A DNA stretch of 8,608 nt, taken from contig DAOUDG010000090.1 of NCBI GenBank assembly GCA_034431435.1, positions 1 to 8,608 of the forward strand, written 5' to 3'. Below the pieces are notes generated by a model. The model was not told the origin of the DNA. It saw nothing but the letters and a program-made list of their open reading frames with translations, and did no database searches. Made by a program: the position numbers and the translations under genes. The first letter of the stretch is position 1. Every line of letters starts with the position of its first letter. This document shows, piece after piece, positions 1 to 5,660 of this stretch. Source of the DNA: JAHCIE01 sp034431435 (GTDB lineage Bacteria; Chloroflexota; Anaerolineae; Epilineales; JAHCIE01).

Positions 1-588
1 CATCACGGCCACGGCTTCAGCGGCGAGCCGCACGAGTCACCCGTCAGCATGACCATGCCGCTCATCATCCTCGCCGTTGGTGCGGCCATCGCGGGTTTCG
101 CCAACATCCCCCAGGTGTCGCCCATCCTGGAGCACTGGTTGGAGCCGGTATTCGGCCTCCACGAGACGGTGGAGAGCGCCATACCCCTGGGCGTGCTCAT
201 CATCACATCCCTCGGCGTGGCCGTCGTGGGCGCGCTACTCGGCATGTCCATGTATCGCGTGCCCCTGTTCGGCCTGAAGCTGCCCCAGATTGCCGACCCC
301 GTGCGCATGGGGCAGCGCTTCAGCGGCCTGTACAACCTGTCCCTGAATGCCCTGTACGTCGATCAGGCGTACGACCGCGTCTTCGTCCAGCCCTTCAACA
401 AGGCGGGTGGCTGGCTGGCGCAGGTCTTCGACCTGGGCATCATCGACGGCATCATCAACGGCGTCGGCCATGGCTTCAGCCGCCTCGCCGGCGGCCTCCA
501 GGGCCTACAGACGGGCTATGTCCGCAACTATGCCTTGAGCATGTTGCTGGGTGTCGTCGTGCTCATTATCTGGTTCTTCTTCCGCTAA
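1..588 (+). CDS. nuoL: NADH-quinone oxidoreductase subunit L, C-terminal part (5' end outside window)
   Basis: The reading frame is open from base 1 to the TAA at 586-588 and gives the last 195 residues of a protein that starts upstream. NuoL is the most distal antiporter-like membrane subunit of complex I and takes part in proton pumping coupled to NADH oxidation. The visible part opens with a His/Gly-rich stretch and HESP, followed by a hydrophobic segment beginning MTMPLIILAV. The amphipathic stretch with NALYVDQAYDRVFVQP and the closing YVRNYALSMLLG plus a final membrane helix ending WFFFR are typical of NuoL tails, which include the long lateral helix and last TM anchor. The first methionine in view (base 49) is internal, not the start. 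nuoM follows 77 bases later, the usual L-M order. Identification rests on motif recognition and context. Confidence 0.93.
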   Translation, partial: HHGHGFSGEPHESPVSMTMPLIILAVGAAIAGFANIPQVSPILEHWLEPVFGLHETVESAIPLGVLIITSLGVAVVGALLGMSMYRVPLFGLKLPQIADPVRMGQRFSGLYNLSLNALYVDQAYDRVFVQPFNKAGGWLAQVFDLGIIDGIINGVGHGFSRLAGGLQGLQTGYVRNYALSMLLGVVVLIIWFFFR

Positions 589-590
589 GC

Positions 591-646
591 GCGTGACACG
601 TGTAACGTGAGAGCCTCCAACCCGGTTCCCGGTTCACGTCTCACAC
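591..646. repeat. Heptamer-phased inverted repeat between nuoL and nuoM
   Basis: The sequence reads naturally in steps of seven: GCGTGAC, ACGTGTA, ACGTGAG on the left; AACCCGG and TTCCCGG near the centre; TTCACGT and CTCACAC on the right. The right units are roughly the reverse complement of the left ones. ACGTGA (605-610) pairs with TCACGT (634-639), and GTGT (600-603) pairs with ACAC (643-646), giving about 10 bp of interrupted stem. There is no T-run, so it is not a classical intrinsic terminator. It could act as a transcript-processing or stabilising hairpin, or be a degenerate intergenic repeat. Confidence 0.5.
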
Positions 647-653
647 CGCATGC

Positions 654-659
654 AAGGGG
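654..659 (+). promoter_or_regulatory. Ribosome binding site supporting the GTG start of nuoM
   Basis: AAGGGG lies six bases before the GTG at 666. No ATG in the nuoM frame lies near it: the ATG at 650 is in another frame. This spacing decides for GTG as the initiation codon. Confidence 0.7.
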
Positions 660-665
660 TCTACC

Positions 666-2180
666 GTGCCCACCTCCAATGTCTTCAACTGGCCGCTGCT
701 GAGCCTGCTCATCTTCCTGCCGCTCCTCGGCGCGCTGGCGATTGCCTTCATTCCGCGCCGCAACGCGGGTATCGTGCGCGGCACGGCTCTGGTGCTCAGC
801 GTCATCGTCTTCATCTGGTCGCTCCAGTTTTACATCAACTTTGACTGGGCCGACCCGGGTATGCAGTTCGTCAATCGCGGCGTCTGGATAGCCCCGCTGG
901 GCATCCAGTACCTGGTGGGGCTTGACGGGATTAGCATGCCCCTGGTGCTGCTGACGACCTTGCTGTCCGCCGTCGCCATCGGCGCGTCGTGGACCATCGA
1001 CAGGCGACTCAAGGAGTACATGATCGCCTTCCTGGTTCTCGAGGCGGCGATGTTGGGGGTGTTTGCAGCCCTGGACCTGTTCCTGTTCTTCATCTTCTTC
1101 GAGGCCGTGCTCATCCCGATGTACATCATCATCGGCGTGTGGGGGGGGCCGCGCCGCGTCTACGCTGCCAACAAGTTCATCCTGTTCACGATGGCCGGTA
1201 GCGCGTTGATGCTCGTCGCCATCCTGGCCGTAGGCCTGCTCAATGCGCGCGGCGGAGTACCCAACTTCGACTGGATCGCGCTGACCCAGACACCCATGAC
1301 CGGCAACGTCGCCACCCTGCTGTTCTTCGCCTTCGCCCTGGCCTTCGCTATCAAGGTTCCCATCTGGCCGCTCCACACCTGGCTGCCCGACGCCCACGTT
1401 GAAGCCCCCACCGCCGGTAGTATCATCCTCGCTGGCGTTCTGCTGAAGATGGGAACCTACGGCCTGCTCCGCTTCAACCTGCCCTTCTTCCCCCAGGCCA
1501 GCCGCGACTGGGCCTGGCTATTCGCCGTGGTGGGCGTTATCGGCATCATCTACGGCGCGTGGGTCGCCTATGCCCAGACGGACGCCAAGAAGCTGGTCGC
1601 CTATTCGTCCGTGTCCCACATGGGCTTCATCGTGCTGGGTATCTTTGCCCTGAACGCCGTGGGTATTAGCGGCTCGGTCATGTACATGGTCGGCCACGGC
1701 ATCAACACTGGCGCGTTGTTCCTCCTGGTCGGCTACATTTACGAACGCCGCCACACCCGCGAGCTGTCAGCCTTCGGCGGCCTGTGGAAGGTCATGCCTG
1801 TCTACGGTGTCATCTTCCTCATCGCTATGTTCGCCTCGGTTGGCCTGCCCGGCCTGACGGGCTTTGTCGGCGAGTTCCTGACCCTCCAGGGTGCGTTCCA
1901 GCACAACTGGGTCTGGGCGGCTTTCGGCGCGCTCGGTGTCATCCTCAGCGCAATCTATCTGATGTGGATGTTCCAGCGCATCTTCTTCGGGCCAGTGGAC
2001 GACGTGGAGAATCAGCACCTCAGCCCGCTGACCCGGCGCGAGATTCTGGTCGCCGCGCCCCTCATTATCCTGATGTTCGTCCTGGGCGTCTTCCCGAATC
2101 TGGTGCTTGGCCCGGCTCAGCCCGCCGTGGCGCAGGTCGTCGAGATGGTCGGCCAGGTTGCCACGGCGCTGCGGCCCTAG
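666..2180 (+). CDS. nuoM: NADH-quinone oxidoreductase subunit M
   Basis: This 504-residue, almost wholly hydrophobic protein is a membrane antiporter-like subunit of complex I; NuoM proteins are usually about 490-510 residues. Family marks in order are LVGLDGISMPLV; FFEAVLIPMY with the conserved membrane glutamate (E146); FAIKVPIWPLHTWLPDAHVE with the channel lysine (K230); a second conserved lysine in LLKMGTYG (K261); AYSSVSHMGF; and HGINTGALFLLVGYIYERR. These Glu/Lys residues belong to the proton path in the family, so it looks functional. Translation starts at GTG 666 behind a good Shine-Dalgarno. The gene follows nuoL directly, but nuoN does not come next as in the standard order. The stop codon lies inside a small GGCCCT/AGGGCC palindrome (2173-2186). 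About 14 membrane helices are expected from the family; I did not count them computationally. Confidence 0.97.
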   Translation: MPTSNVFNWPLLSLLIFLPLLGALAIAFIPRRNAGIVRGTALVLSVIVFIWSLQFYINFDWADPGMQFVNRGVWIAPLGIQYLVGLDGISMPLVLLTTLLSAVAIGASWTIDRRLKEYMIAFLVLEAAMLGVFAALDLFLFFIFFEAVLIPMYIIIGVWGGPRRVYAANKFILFTMAGSALMLVAILAVGLLNARGGVPNFDWIALTQTPMTGNVATLLFFAFALAFAIKVPIWPLHTWLPDAHVEAPTAGSIILAGVLLKMGTYGLLRFNLPFFPQASRDWAWLFAVVGVIGIIYGAWVAYAQTDAKKLVAYSSVSHMGFIVLGIFALNAVGISGSVMYMVGHGINTGALFLLVGYIYERRHTRELSAFGGLWKVMPVYGVIFLIAMFASVGLPGLTGFVGEFLTLQGAFQHNWVWAAFGALGVILSAIYLMWMFQRIFFGPVDDVENQHLSPLTRREILVAAPLIILMFVLGVFPNLVLGPAQPAVAQVVEMVGQVATALRP

Positions 2181-2182
2181 AG

Positions 2183-2263
2183 GGCCAGGGACGAAGAGCG
2201 AACGACCTGGGGATTATTCTTCATAGCCTCATGATGCCCTTGGTCCGTCGTCCTCGGTCGGCC
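2183..2263. repeat. Degenerate inverted repeat with GGACGAA-like units after nuoM
   Basis: GGCC at 2183-2186 and GGCC at 2260-2263 bracket a degenerate dyad. The left arm contains GGGACGA, AGAGCGA, ACGACCT; the right arm contains CCCTTGG, TCCGTCG, TCCTCGG, whose complement again gives GGACGA- and GGACC-like units. Pairing is interrupted (roughly the GGCC ends, GGACGA, GACC and GGG blocks). The centre (about 2213-2235) is more A/T-rich. It resembles the better preserved repeat after nuoN. The strength of the fold is uncertain. Confidence 0.35.
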
Positions 2264-2286
2264 AGTAGGGCGTCAAGAGCCGGGCA

Positions 2287-2772
2287 ATGAACGATCTACT
2301 GACACGCCTCGCTCAGGCGCGGGCAACCTTGCAGGCAAGTATCGAGGGGCTTACGGACCGCCAGATGACGTCGGGCGAGGTCATCCCTGACTTCACTGTC
2401 CAGGACCTGCTCGGTCACCTGGCGGCCTGGGATCACGAGCTACTGGCCGCCATAGAGGCATACCTGAATGGCGGGCCAGCCTATCACGCCGATATGGAGA
2501 TCTCCGACGTGGACACCTGGAACAACCGCGCCCGTGACCGGCGCCGCGCCATGGCGATGACGCCGCTCCAGACGCGCCTGGTGTGTCTCATGATACGTGG
2601 CGAGTTGGGAAGCGTGCTGGCCACCGCCCCGCCCGAAGTGGCCGACCATATCATCGACTATCCCTGGGGAGAGCGCGGCACGCTACGCGGTCTGGTGGAG
2701 GGTTACGCCATCGAGCACGATCTGGCGCACGCCGCCCAGATTCGAGCCTGGCGCGACCGCGAGGGGGTGTAA
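2287..2772 (+). CDS. DinB-fold (DinB_2-like) four-helix-bundle protein
   Basis: The product is 161 residues, soluble, with no signal peptide or membrane segment. It has the pattern of the DinB/YfiT-like superfamily, four-helix bundles that often bind a metal through three histidines. Visible candidates are H44 in the LLGHLAAWDHE stretch and H144 and H148 in IEHDLAHAAQIRAW near the C-terminus, the spacing expected for the triad. The length is normal for the family. Members include metal- and thiol-dependent transferases, colibactin-resistance-like proteins and many of unknown role, so no substrate can be assigned. The start is ATG 2287, with only a weak purine/GGG tract upstream. It lies between nuoM and proline dehydrogenase on the same strand. 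Nothing in its sequence suggests a complex I assembly role. The fold call is fairly firm; the function is unknown. Confidence 0.75.
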   Translation: MNDLLTRLAQARATLQASIEGLTDRQMTSGEVIPDFTVQDLLGHLAAWDHELLAAIEAYLNGGPAYHADMEISDVDTWNNRARDRRRAMAMTPLQTRLVCLMIRGELGSVLATAPPEVADHIIDYPWGERGTLRGLVEGYAIEHDLAHAAQIRAWRDREGV

Positions 2773-2775
2773 GCC

Positions 2776-2865
2776 GTGTCCGACAACGCCGCCATGACCG
2801 GCGAGCTGGGGCGCTCGCGCCTGCAATTGCTCGACCGTCGGATCCTTGCCCTGGTGCGTCCCTAA
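2776..2865 (+). CDS. Possible 29-residue mini-ORF or gene remnant
   Basis: A GTG at 2776, four bases after the DinB-like gene's stop (2770-2772), opens a 29-codon frame ending at TAA 2863-2865. GAGGGGG at 2761-2767, inside the last codons of the upstream gene, is a good Shine-Dalgarno eight bases away. The predicted peptide begins MSDNAAMTGELGRS and ends LALVRP; it looks soluble and basic at its C-terminal half. I do not recognise it. It could be a real small protein, the surviving N-terminus of a deleted gene, or chance in high-GC DNA. Confidence 0.2.
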   Translation: MSDNAAMTGELGRSRLQLLDRRILALVRP

Positions 2866-2871
2866 CCGTCG

Positions 2872-2912
2872 GCCAGCGCTGGCTGCCGCCCATTGCGCGT
2901 AGGCGCTGGCTG
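2872..2912. repeat. Palindrome and direct repeat upstream of the proline dehydrogenase gene
   Basis: GCCAGCGCTGGC at 2872-2883 is a perfect 12-base palindrome. GCGCTGGCTG occurs at 2876-2885 and again at 2903-2912, 27 bases apart. GCCAGCGC (2872-2879) can therefore pair locally or with GCGCTGGC at 2903-2910, giving two alternative hairpins about 40 bases ahead of the start codon. It could be an operator, an attenuating fold or a weak terminator; the sequence alone does not decide. Confidence 0.4.
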
Positions 2913-2936
2913 TGACCGTCCAGCCCACACACCAAT

Positions 2937-2941
2937 AAAGG
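2937..2941 (+). promoter_or_regulatory. Ribosome binding site that sets the proline dehydrogenase start
   Basis: AAAGG lies nine bases before ATG 2951, twelve before ATG 2954 and only three before TTG 2945. Spacing favours ATG 2951 over the longer in-frame TTG start. Confidence 0.55.
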
Positions 2942-2950
2942 TCCTTGTCT

Positions 2951-3883
2951 ATGATGCGTGGAACATTGCTTTATCTGTCCGGGAACAAAGGCTTACGCCA
3001 TACCGCCGAGAACCTCTCGCTGGCGCAGCGCGCCGCGCAGCGTTTCGTCGCGGGCACGACACCCCAGCAGGCCATTACGGCGGTGGGCGAACTGAATCAG
3101 CAGGGGATGCTCGCTACCCTCGATCACCTCGGCGAGTCGGTCGAGGACGAGGCGGGCGCGCGCCAGGCGACCCAGGCCTATCTCGACCTCCTTGATTTGA
3201 TTGAGGCCGCGGGCCTGAAATCCAACGTCAGCCTCAAGCTGACCCAGTTCGGCATCGACGTGGCTGACGACCTGGCGTACGATCTGGTCAGGGCCGTCAC
3301 CGAGCGCGCCAGGCTGTATGGCAACTTCGTCCGTATCGACATGGAGAACCACCCGTACACCACGCGCACCCTGGATATCTATCGCCGGTTGCGCGACGAT
3401 GGGCTGGACAATGTGGGTGTCGTCATCCAGGCTTACCTGTATCGGAGCCAGGACGACATCCGCGCCCTCATTCCCCTAGGCGCGCGTGTCCGCCTGTGCA
3501 AAGGCGCGTACCTGGAGCCGTCCGACGTGGCCTTCGCGGAGAAGGCCGATGTGGACGCTAACTTCGTGGCCCTCGCGAAATTGCTGCTCAGCCCCGAAGC
3601 GCGCGCGGCGGGCGTCTACCCGGCCTTCGCCACCCACGACGTCAACATGATCGACGCCGTGGCCGACTACGCGGCGCAGGAACGGTTAGCCAGCGACGCT
3701 TACGAGTTCCAGATGCTGTATGGCATCCGCCGCGACTTGCAGCGCGAGTTGGTCCAGGAAAACTATAGAGTCCGCGTCTACGTGCCCTACGGCACAGAGT
3801 GGTATCCCTATTTCATGCGGCGTCTGGCGGAGCGCCCCGCCAACGTGGCGTTCATCCTGCGCAACATCGTAGCCGACCGATGA
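2951..3883 (+). CDS. Monofunctional proline dehydrogenase (FAD-dependent)
   Basis: The product is 310 residues from ATG 2951 (312 if TTG 2945 is used), the size of single-domain bacterial PRODHs of the Thermus type rather than bifunctional PutA. It oxidises L-proline to pyrroline-5-carboxylate and passes electrons through FAD to membrane quinone. Family marks are LKLTQFGID with the conserved lysine (K96), VRIDMENHPYT with the conserved aspartate (D130), VVIQAYLYRS, RVRLCKGAYLEP (R181, K184), FATHDVNMI, YEFQMLYGIRR and the C-terminal RRLAERP (R290, R291, E294), which binds the substrate carboxylate in the family. All expected residues seem present. No P5C dehydrogenase gene is in the window, so the second step must be encoded elsewhere. 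The gene interrupts the nuo order between nuoM and nuoN; a shared quinone pool is a plausible link. The symbol could be prodh or putA. Confidence 0.95.
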   Translation: MMRGTLLYLSGNKGLRHTAENLSLAQRAAQRFVAGTTPQQAITAVGELNQQGMLATLDHLGESVEDEAGARQATQAYLDLLDLIEAAGLKSNVSLKLTQFGIDVADDLAYDLVRAVTERARLYGNFVRIDMENHPYTTRTLDIYRRLRDDGLDNVGVVIQAYLYRSQDDIRALIPLGARVRLCKGAYLEPSDVAFAEKADVDANFVALAKLLLSPEARAAGVYPAFATHDVNMIDAVADYAAQERLASDAYEFQMLYGIRRDLQRELVQENYRVRVYVPYGTEWYPYFMRRLAERPANVAFILRNIVADR

Positions 3884-3893
3884 CAAAGGCGGC

Positions 3894-3921
3894 GGCCGGG
3901 GCGTAGCGATGCCCTTCGGCC
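3894..3921 (+). terminator. GC-rich hairpin between proline dehydrogenase and nuoN
   Basis: GGCCG (3894-3898) plus GGGC (3899-3902) pair with GCCC (3911-3914) and CGGCC (3917-3921), with a two-T bulge and an eight-base loop. The stem is 9 bp, 11 bases after the proline dehydrogenase stop. No T-run follows and nuoN begins only 30 bases later, so it may attenuate, pause or stabilise rather than fully terminate. Confidence 0.35.
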
Positions 3922-3951
3922 TGTCATCCGACCCGCGTCGAGGACTCATCC

Positions 3952-5433
3952 ATGGTGATCTTCCCTAGCGACTTCATACTGACCCCGCTGGTTCCAGCGT
4001 TGATTTTGCTGACAACCGCGGCCTTCGTGATTCTGGCCGACCTGTTCCTGTTCGACGAGAACACCCGCCACGCGACGGCGTGGATCGCCCTGATCGGCCT
4101 GAGCATTGCCCTGGGGACGACGCTCTACATCTGGGCGACTGCCGCGCTGCCGATGGTCGCTCTGGGTGGGTTAGCCATCCTGGATAGCTTCGGCCTATTC
4201 CTGATGCTCACCATCATCCTGATCACGGCGGTGACCGTCCTGCTATCGGCCGAATACCTGGTCGAACAGCGAATCGAGCGCGCCGAGTTCTTTGCCTTGC
4301 TGTTGCTGGCGGCGAGCGGCATGATGCTGATGGGTATCAGCGCTGAGCTGATGACGCTGTGGGTGGGCCTGGAGACGTTCTCCATCGCCCTGTACGTGCT
4401 GGCGGCGTATGCGCGCCCCCAGGCAGAGAGCGAAGAGGCGGGCCTCAAGTACTTCTTCCTGGGCGCGTTCGCGGCGGGCTTCTTCCTGTACGGCATTGCC
4501 ATGACCTACGGGGCGACGGGCACGACGCGCCTGGTCGACATCGGACGCTACATCCAGGCGGCCGGGGCAGGCATTACCGCTAACAACCTGCTCTTTGTTG
4601 CCATGGGCCTCATCCTGGTCGGCCTGCTGTTCAAGATCGCCGCCGTGCCGTTCCACCAGTGGACGCCCGACGTGTACGAAGGCTCGCCGACGGCGGTGAC
4701 GGCCTTCATGGCGACGGCGACGAAAGCCGCCGCGTTCGCCGCGCTGCTGCGCATCCTGTTTGTCGCCTTCCCCGCGCCGCCCACGGCCAACGCGTGGAGC
4801 CTCATGCTCGCCATCGTCGCCGTGCTGACCATGATTGTGGGCAATGTGGCCGCCCTCGGTCAGCGCAATATCAAGCGTATGCTGGCCTACTCATCCATCG
4901 CCCAGGCCGGCTACATCCTCATCGCCGTTGTGGTGGGCGGGCTGGCGGGCATTTCGGCCGCCCTGTTCTATCTCCTGGCCTACGCCTTCATGACCCTCGG
5001 CGCGTTCGCCGTCGTCGTTGCCCTCAACCGGGGCGGAGCGGAGTTCGTTGATCTCGACAGCTACAATGGGCTGGCGGGGCGTGCCCCCTGGCTGGCCTTC
5101 TGCATGGCTATTTTCATGTTCGCCCTGACCGGCTTCCCACCCTTCGCTGGTTTTATCGGCAAGTGGTACATCTTTGGCACGGCCGTCGCCAATGGCTGGG
5201 CATGGCTGGCGGCCGTCGGCGCGCTCGCCAGTGTCGTCTCGGCCGGCTATTACCTGTATGTCGTCGTCCTGATGTATATGCGGCCTGCCCCGGCCGACGC
5301 GCCCCCCATCGGCGATGCCCGAGGCCCGGCCGGCTGGGCCGTCGGGCTGACGCTGGCTGGCACGGTGCTACTGGCCTTCGTGGCTGGTCCCATGTTCAAC
5401 GCTGCCCAGACGATCATTCTGGCGATGCGCTAG
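3952..5433 (+). CDS. nuoN: NADH-quinone oxidoreductase subunit N
   Basis: This 493-residue polytopic membrane protein is the third antiporter-like subunit of complex I and is of normal family length. Marks in order are ELMTLWVGLETFSIALYVLAA with the conserved membrane glutamate (E141); GLKYFFLGAFAAGFFLYG (K166); LFKIAAVPFHQWTPDVYEG with the central lysine (K228); ATKAAAFAALLR (K258); and NIKRMLAYSSIAQAGY (K308). The proton-path Glu/Lys set looks intact. ATG 3952 is preceded by GAGGA at 3940-3944 with seven bases of spacing. It is normally next to nuoM, but here about 1.77 kb separates them. It is probably still co-transcribed, since all genes point the same way and the gap before it is only 68 bases. 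The strong hairpin after its stop marks the likely end of the nuo transcript. Confidence 0.97.
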   Translation: MVIFPSDFILTPLVPALILLTTAAFVILADLFLFDENTRHATAWIALIGLSIALGTTLYIWATAALPMVALGGLAILDSFGLFLMLTIILITAVTVLLSAEYLVEQRIERAEFFALLLLAASGMMLMGISAELMTLWVGLETFSIALYVLAAYARPQAESEEAGLKYFFLGAFAAGFFLYGIAMTYGATGTTRLVDIGRYIQAAGAGITANNLLFVAMGLILVGLLFKIAAVPFHQWTPDVYEGSPTAVTAFMATATKAAAFAALLRILFVAFPAPPTANAWSLMLAIVAVLTMIVGNVAALGQRNIKRMLAYSSIAQAGYILIAVVVGGLAGISAALFYLLAYAFMTLGAFAVVVALNRGGAEFVDLDSYNGLAGRAPWLAFCMAIFMFALTGFPPFAGFIGKWYIFGTAVANGWAWLAAVGALASVVSAGYYLYVVVLMYMRPAPADAPPIGDARGPAGWAVGLTLAGTVLLAFVAGPMFNAAQTIILAMR

Positions 5434-5457
5434 AGGACCGGGAAACGCCGCCGACGA

Positions 5458-5515
5458 AAGATGAAGGACCAGGACCAATGCGAACGTCTCCAGTTGGTTC
5501 CTGGTCCTTCGTCTT
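5458..5515 (+). terminator. Long hairpin after nuoN built from heptamer-like units
   Basis: The left arm 5458-5478 pairs with 5494-5515. The outer 17 bp (one G-U) are continuous, then a single bulged T (5498), then four more pairs CCAA/TTGG, around a 15-base loop (5479-5493). The arms have a 7-base rhythm: GACGAAA, GATGAAG, GACCAGG on the left (from 5453) and TGGTTCC, TGGTCCT, TCGTCTT on the right. It starts 24 bases after the nuoN stop and lies upstream of a promoter, so termination of the nuo transcript is the simplest reading. A proper T-tail is lacking, so it may be Rho-assisted or an RNA 3'-end stabiliser. Confidence 0.65.
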
Positions 5516-5547
5516 GGCCCCTCCACCCGGCGTGGTGGCTTTTTCCC

Positions 5548-5576
5548 TTGTGCCGCGCCGCGTTATTTGGTATCAT
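5548..5576 (+). promoter_or_regulatory. Sigma-70-like promoter upstream of the EMO/EtfD-like gene
   Basis: TTGTGC at 5548-5553 and TATCAT at 5571-5576 are separated by exactly 17 bases. The -10 matches TATAAT at five of six positions; the -35 matches three of six, including TTG. Transcription would begin near 5583, giving a leader of about 78 bases before the GTG at 5661. Its place after a hairpin and in a locally AT-richer stretch of a GC-rich window supports it. Confidence 0.5.
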
Positions 5577-5648
5577 AGGGAAGCCAGTTCCTGAGCCGGC
5601 CAGGGAACCGTCCCTGTTTCGCGGCTGTACGCTGCCCCCAAGGGCCAG

Positions 5649-5654
5649 AAGGAG
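5649..5654 (+). promoter_or_regulatory. Ribosome binding site supporting the GTG start at 5661
   Basis: AAGGAG, a near-perfect Shine-Dalgarno, sits six bases before GTG 5661. This supports initiation there and an N-terminus of MHELVICPPD. Confidence 0.75.
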
Positions 5655-5660
5655 CTTTCC

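Noticed and set aside
596..603. Perfect ACACGTGT-type octamer palindrome considered as a regulator operator
   Set aside because: Bases 597-603 fall within the 7-base repeat pattern, which explains the local symmetry better than a lone operator.
585..1397. Long minus-strand open frame of 270 codons opposite nuoM
   Set aside because: Its translation is rich in Gln, Glu, Asp, His and Gly without any domain pattern, and it is fully antisense to a clear nuoM. It is a high-GC codon shadow.
1784..2290. Plus-strand frame of 168 codons across the end of nuoM and the following gap
   Set aside because: Arg/Pro/Gly-rich out-of-frame translation with no recognisable motif; it overlaps about 400 bases of nuoM.
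2583..2915. Plus-strand frame of 110 codons overlapping the DinB-like gene
   Set aside because: Arg-rich out-of-frame translation without family features; the DinB-like frame has the conserved histidines.
2945..2950. TTG at 2945 as the proline dehydrogenase start
   Set aside because: The Shine-Dalgarno is only three bases away, too close, while ATG 2951 has normal spacing and gives a typical family N-terminus.
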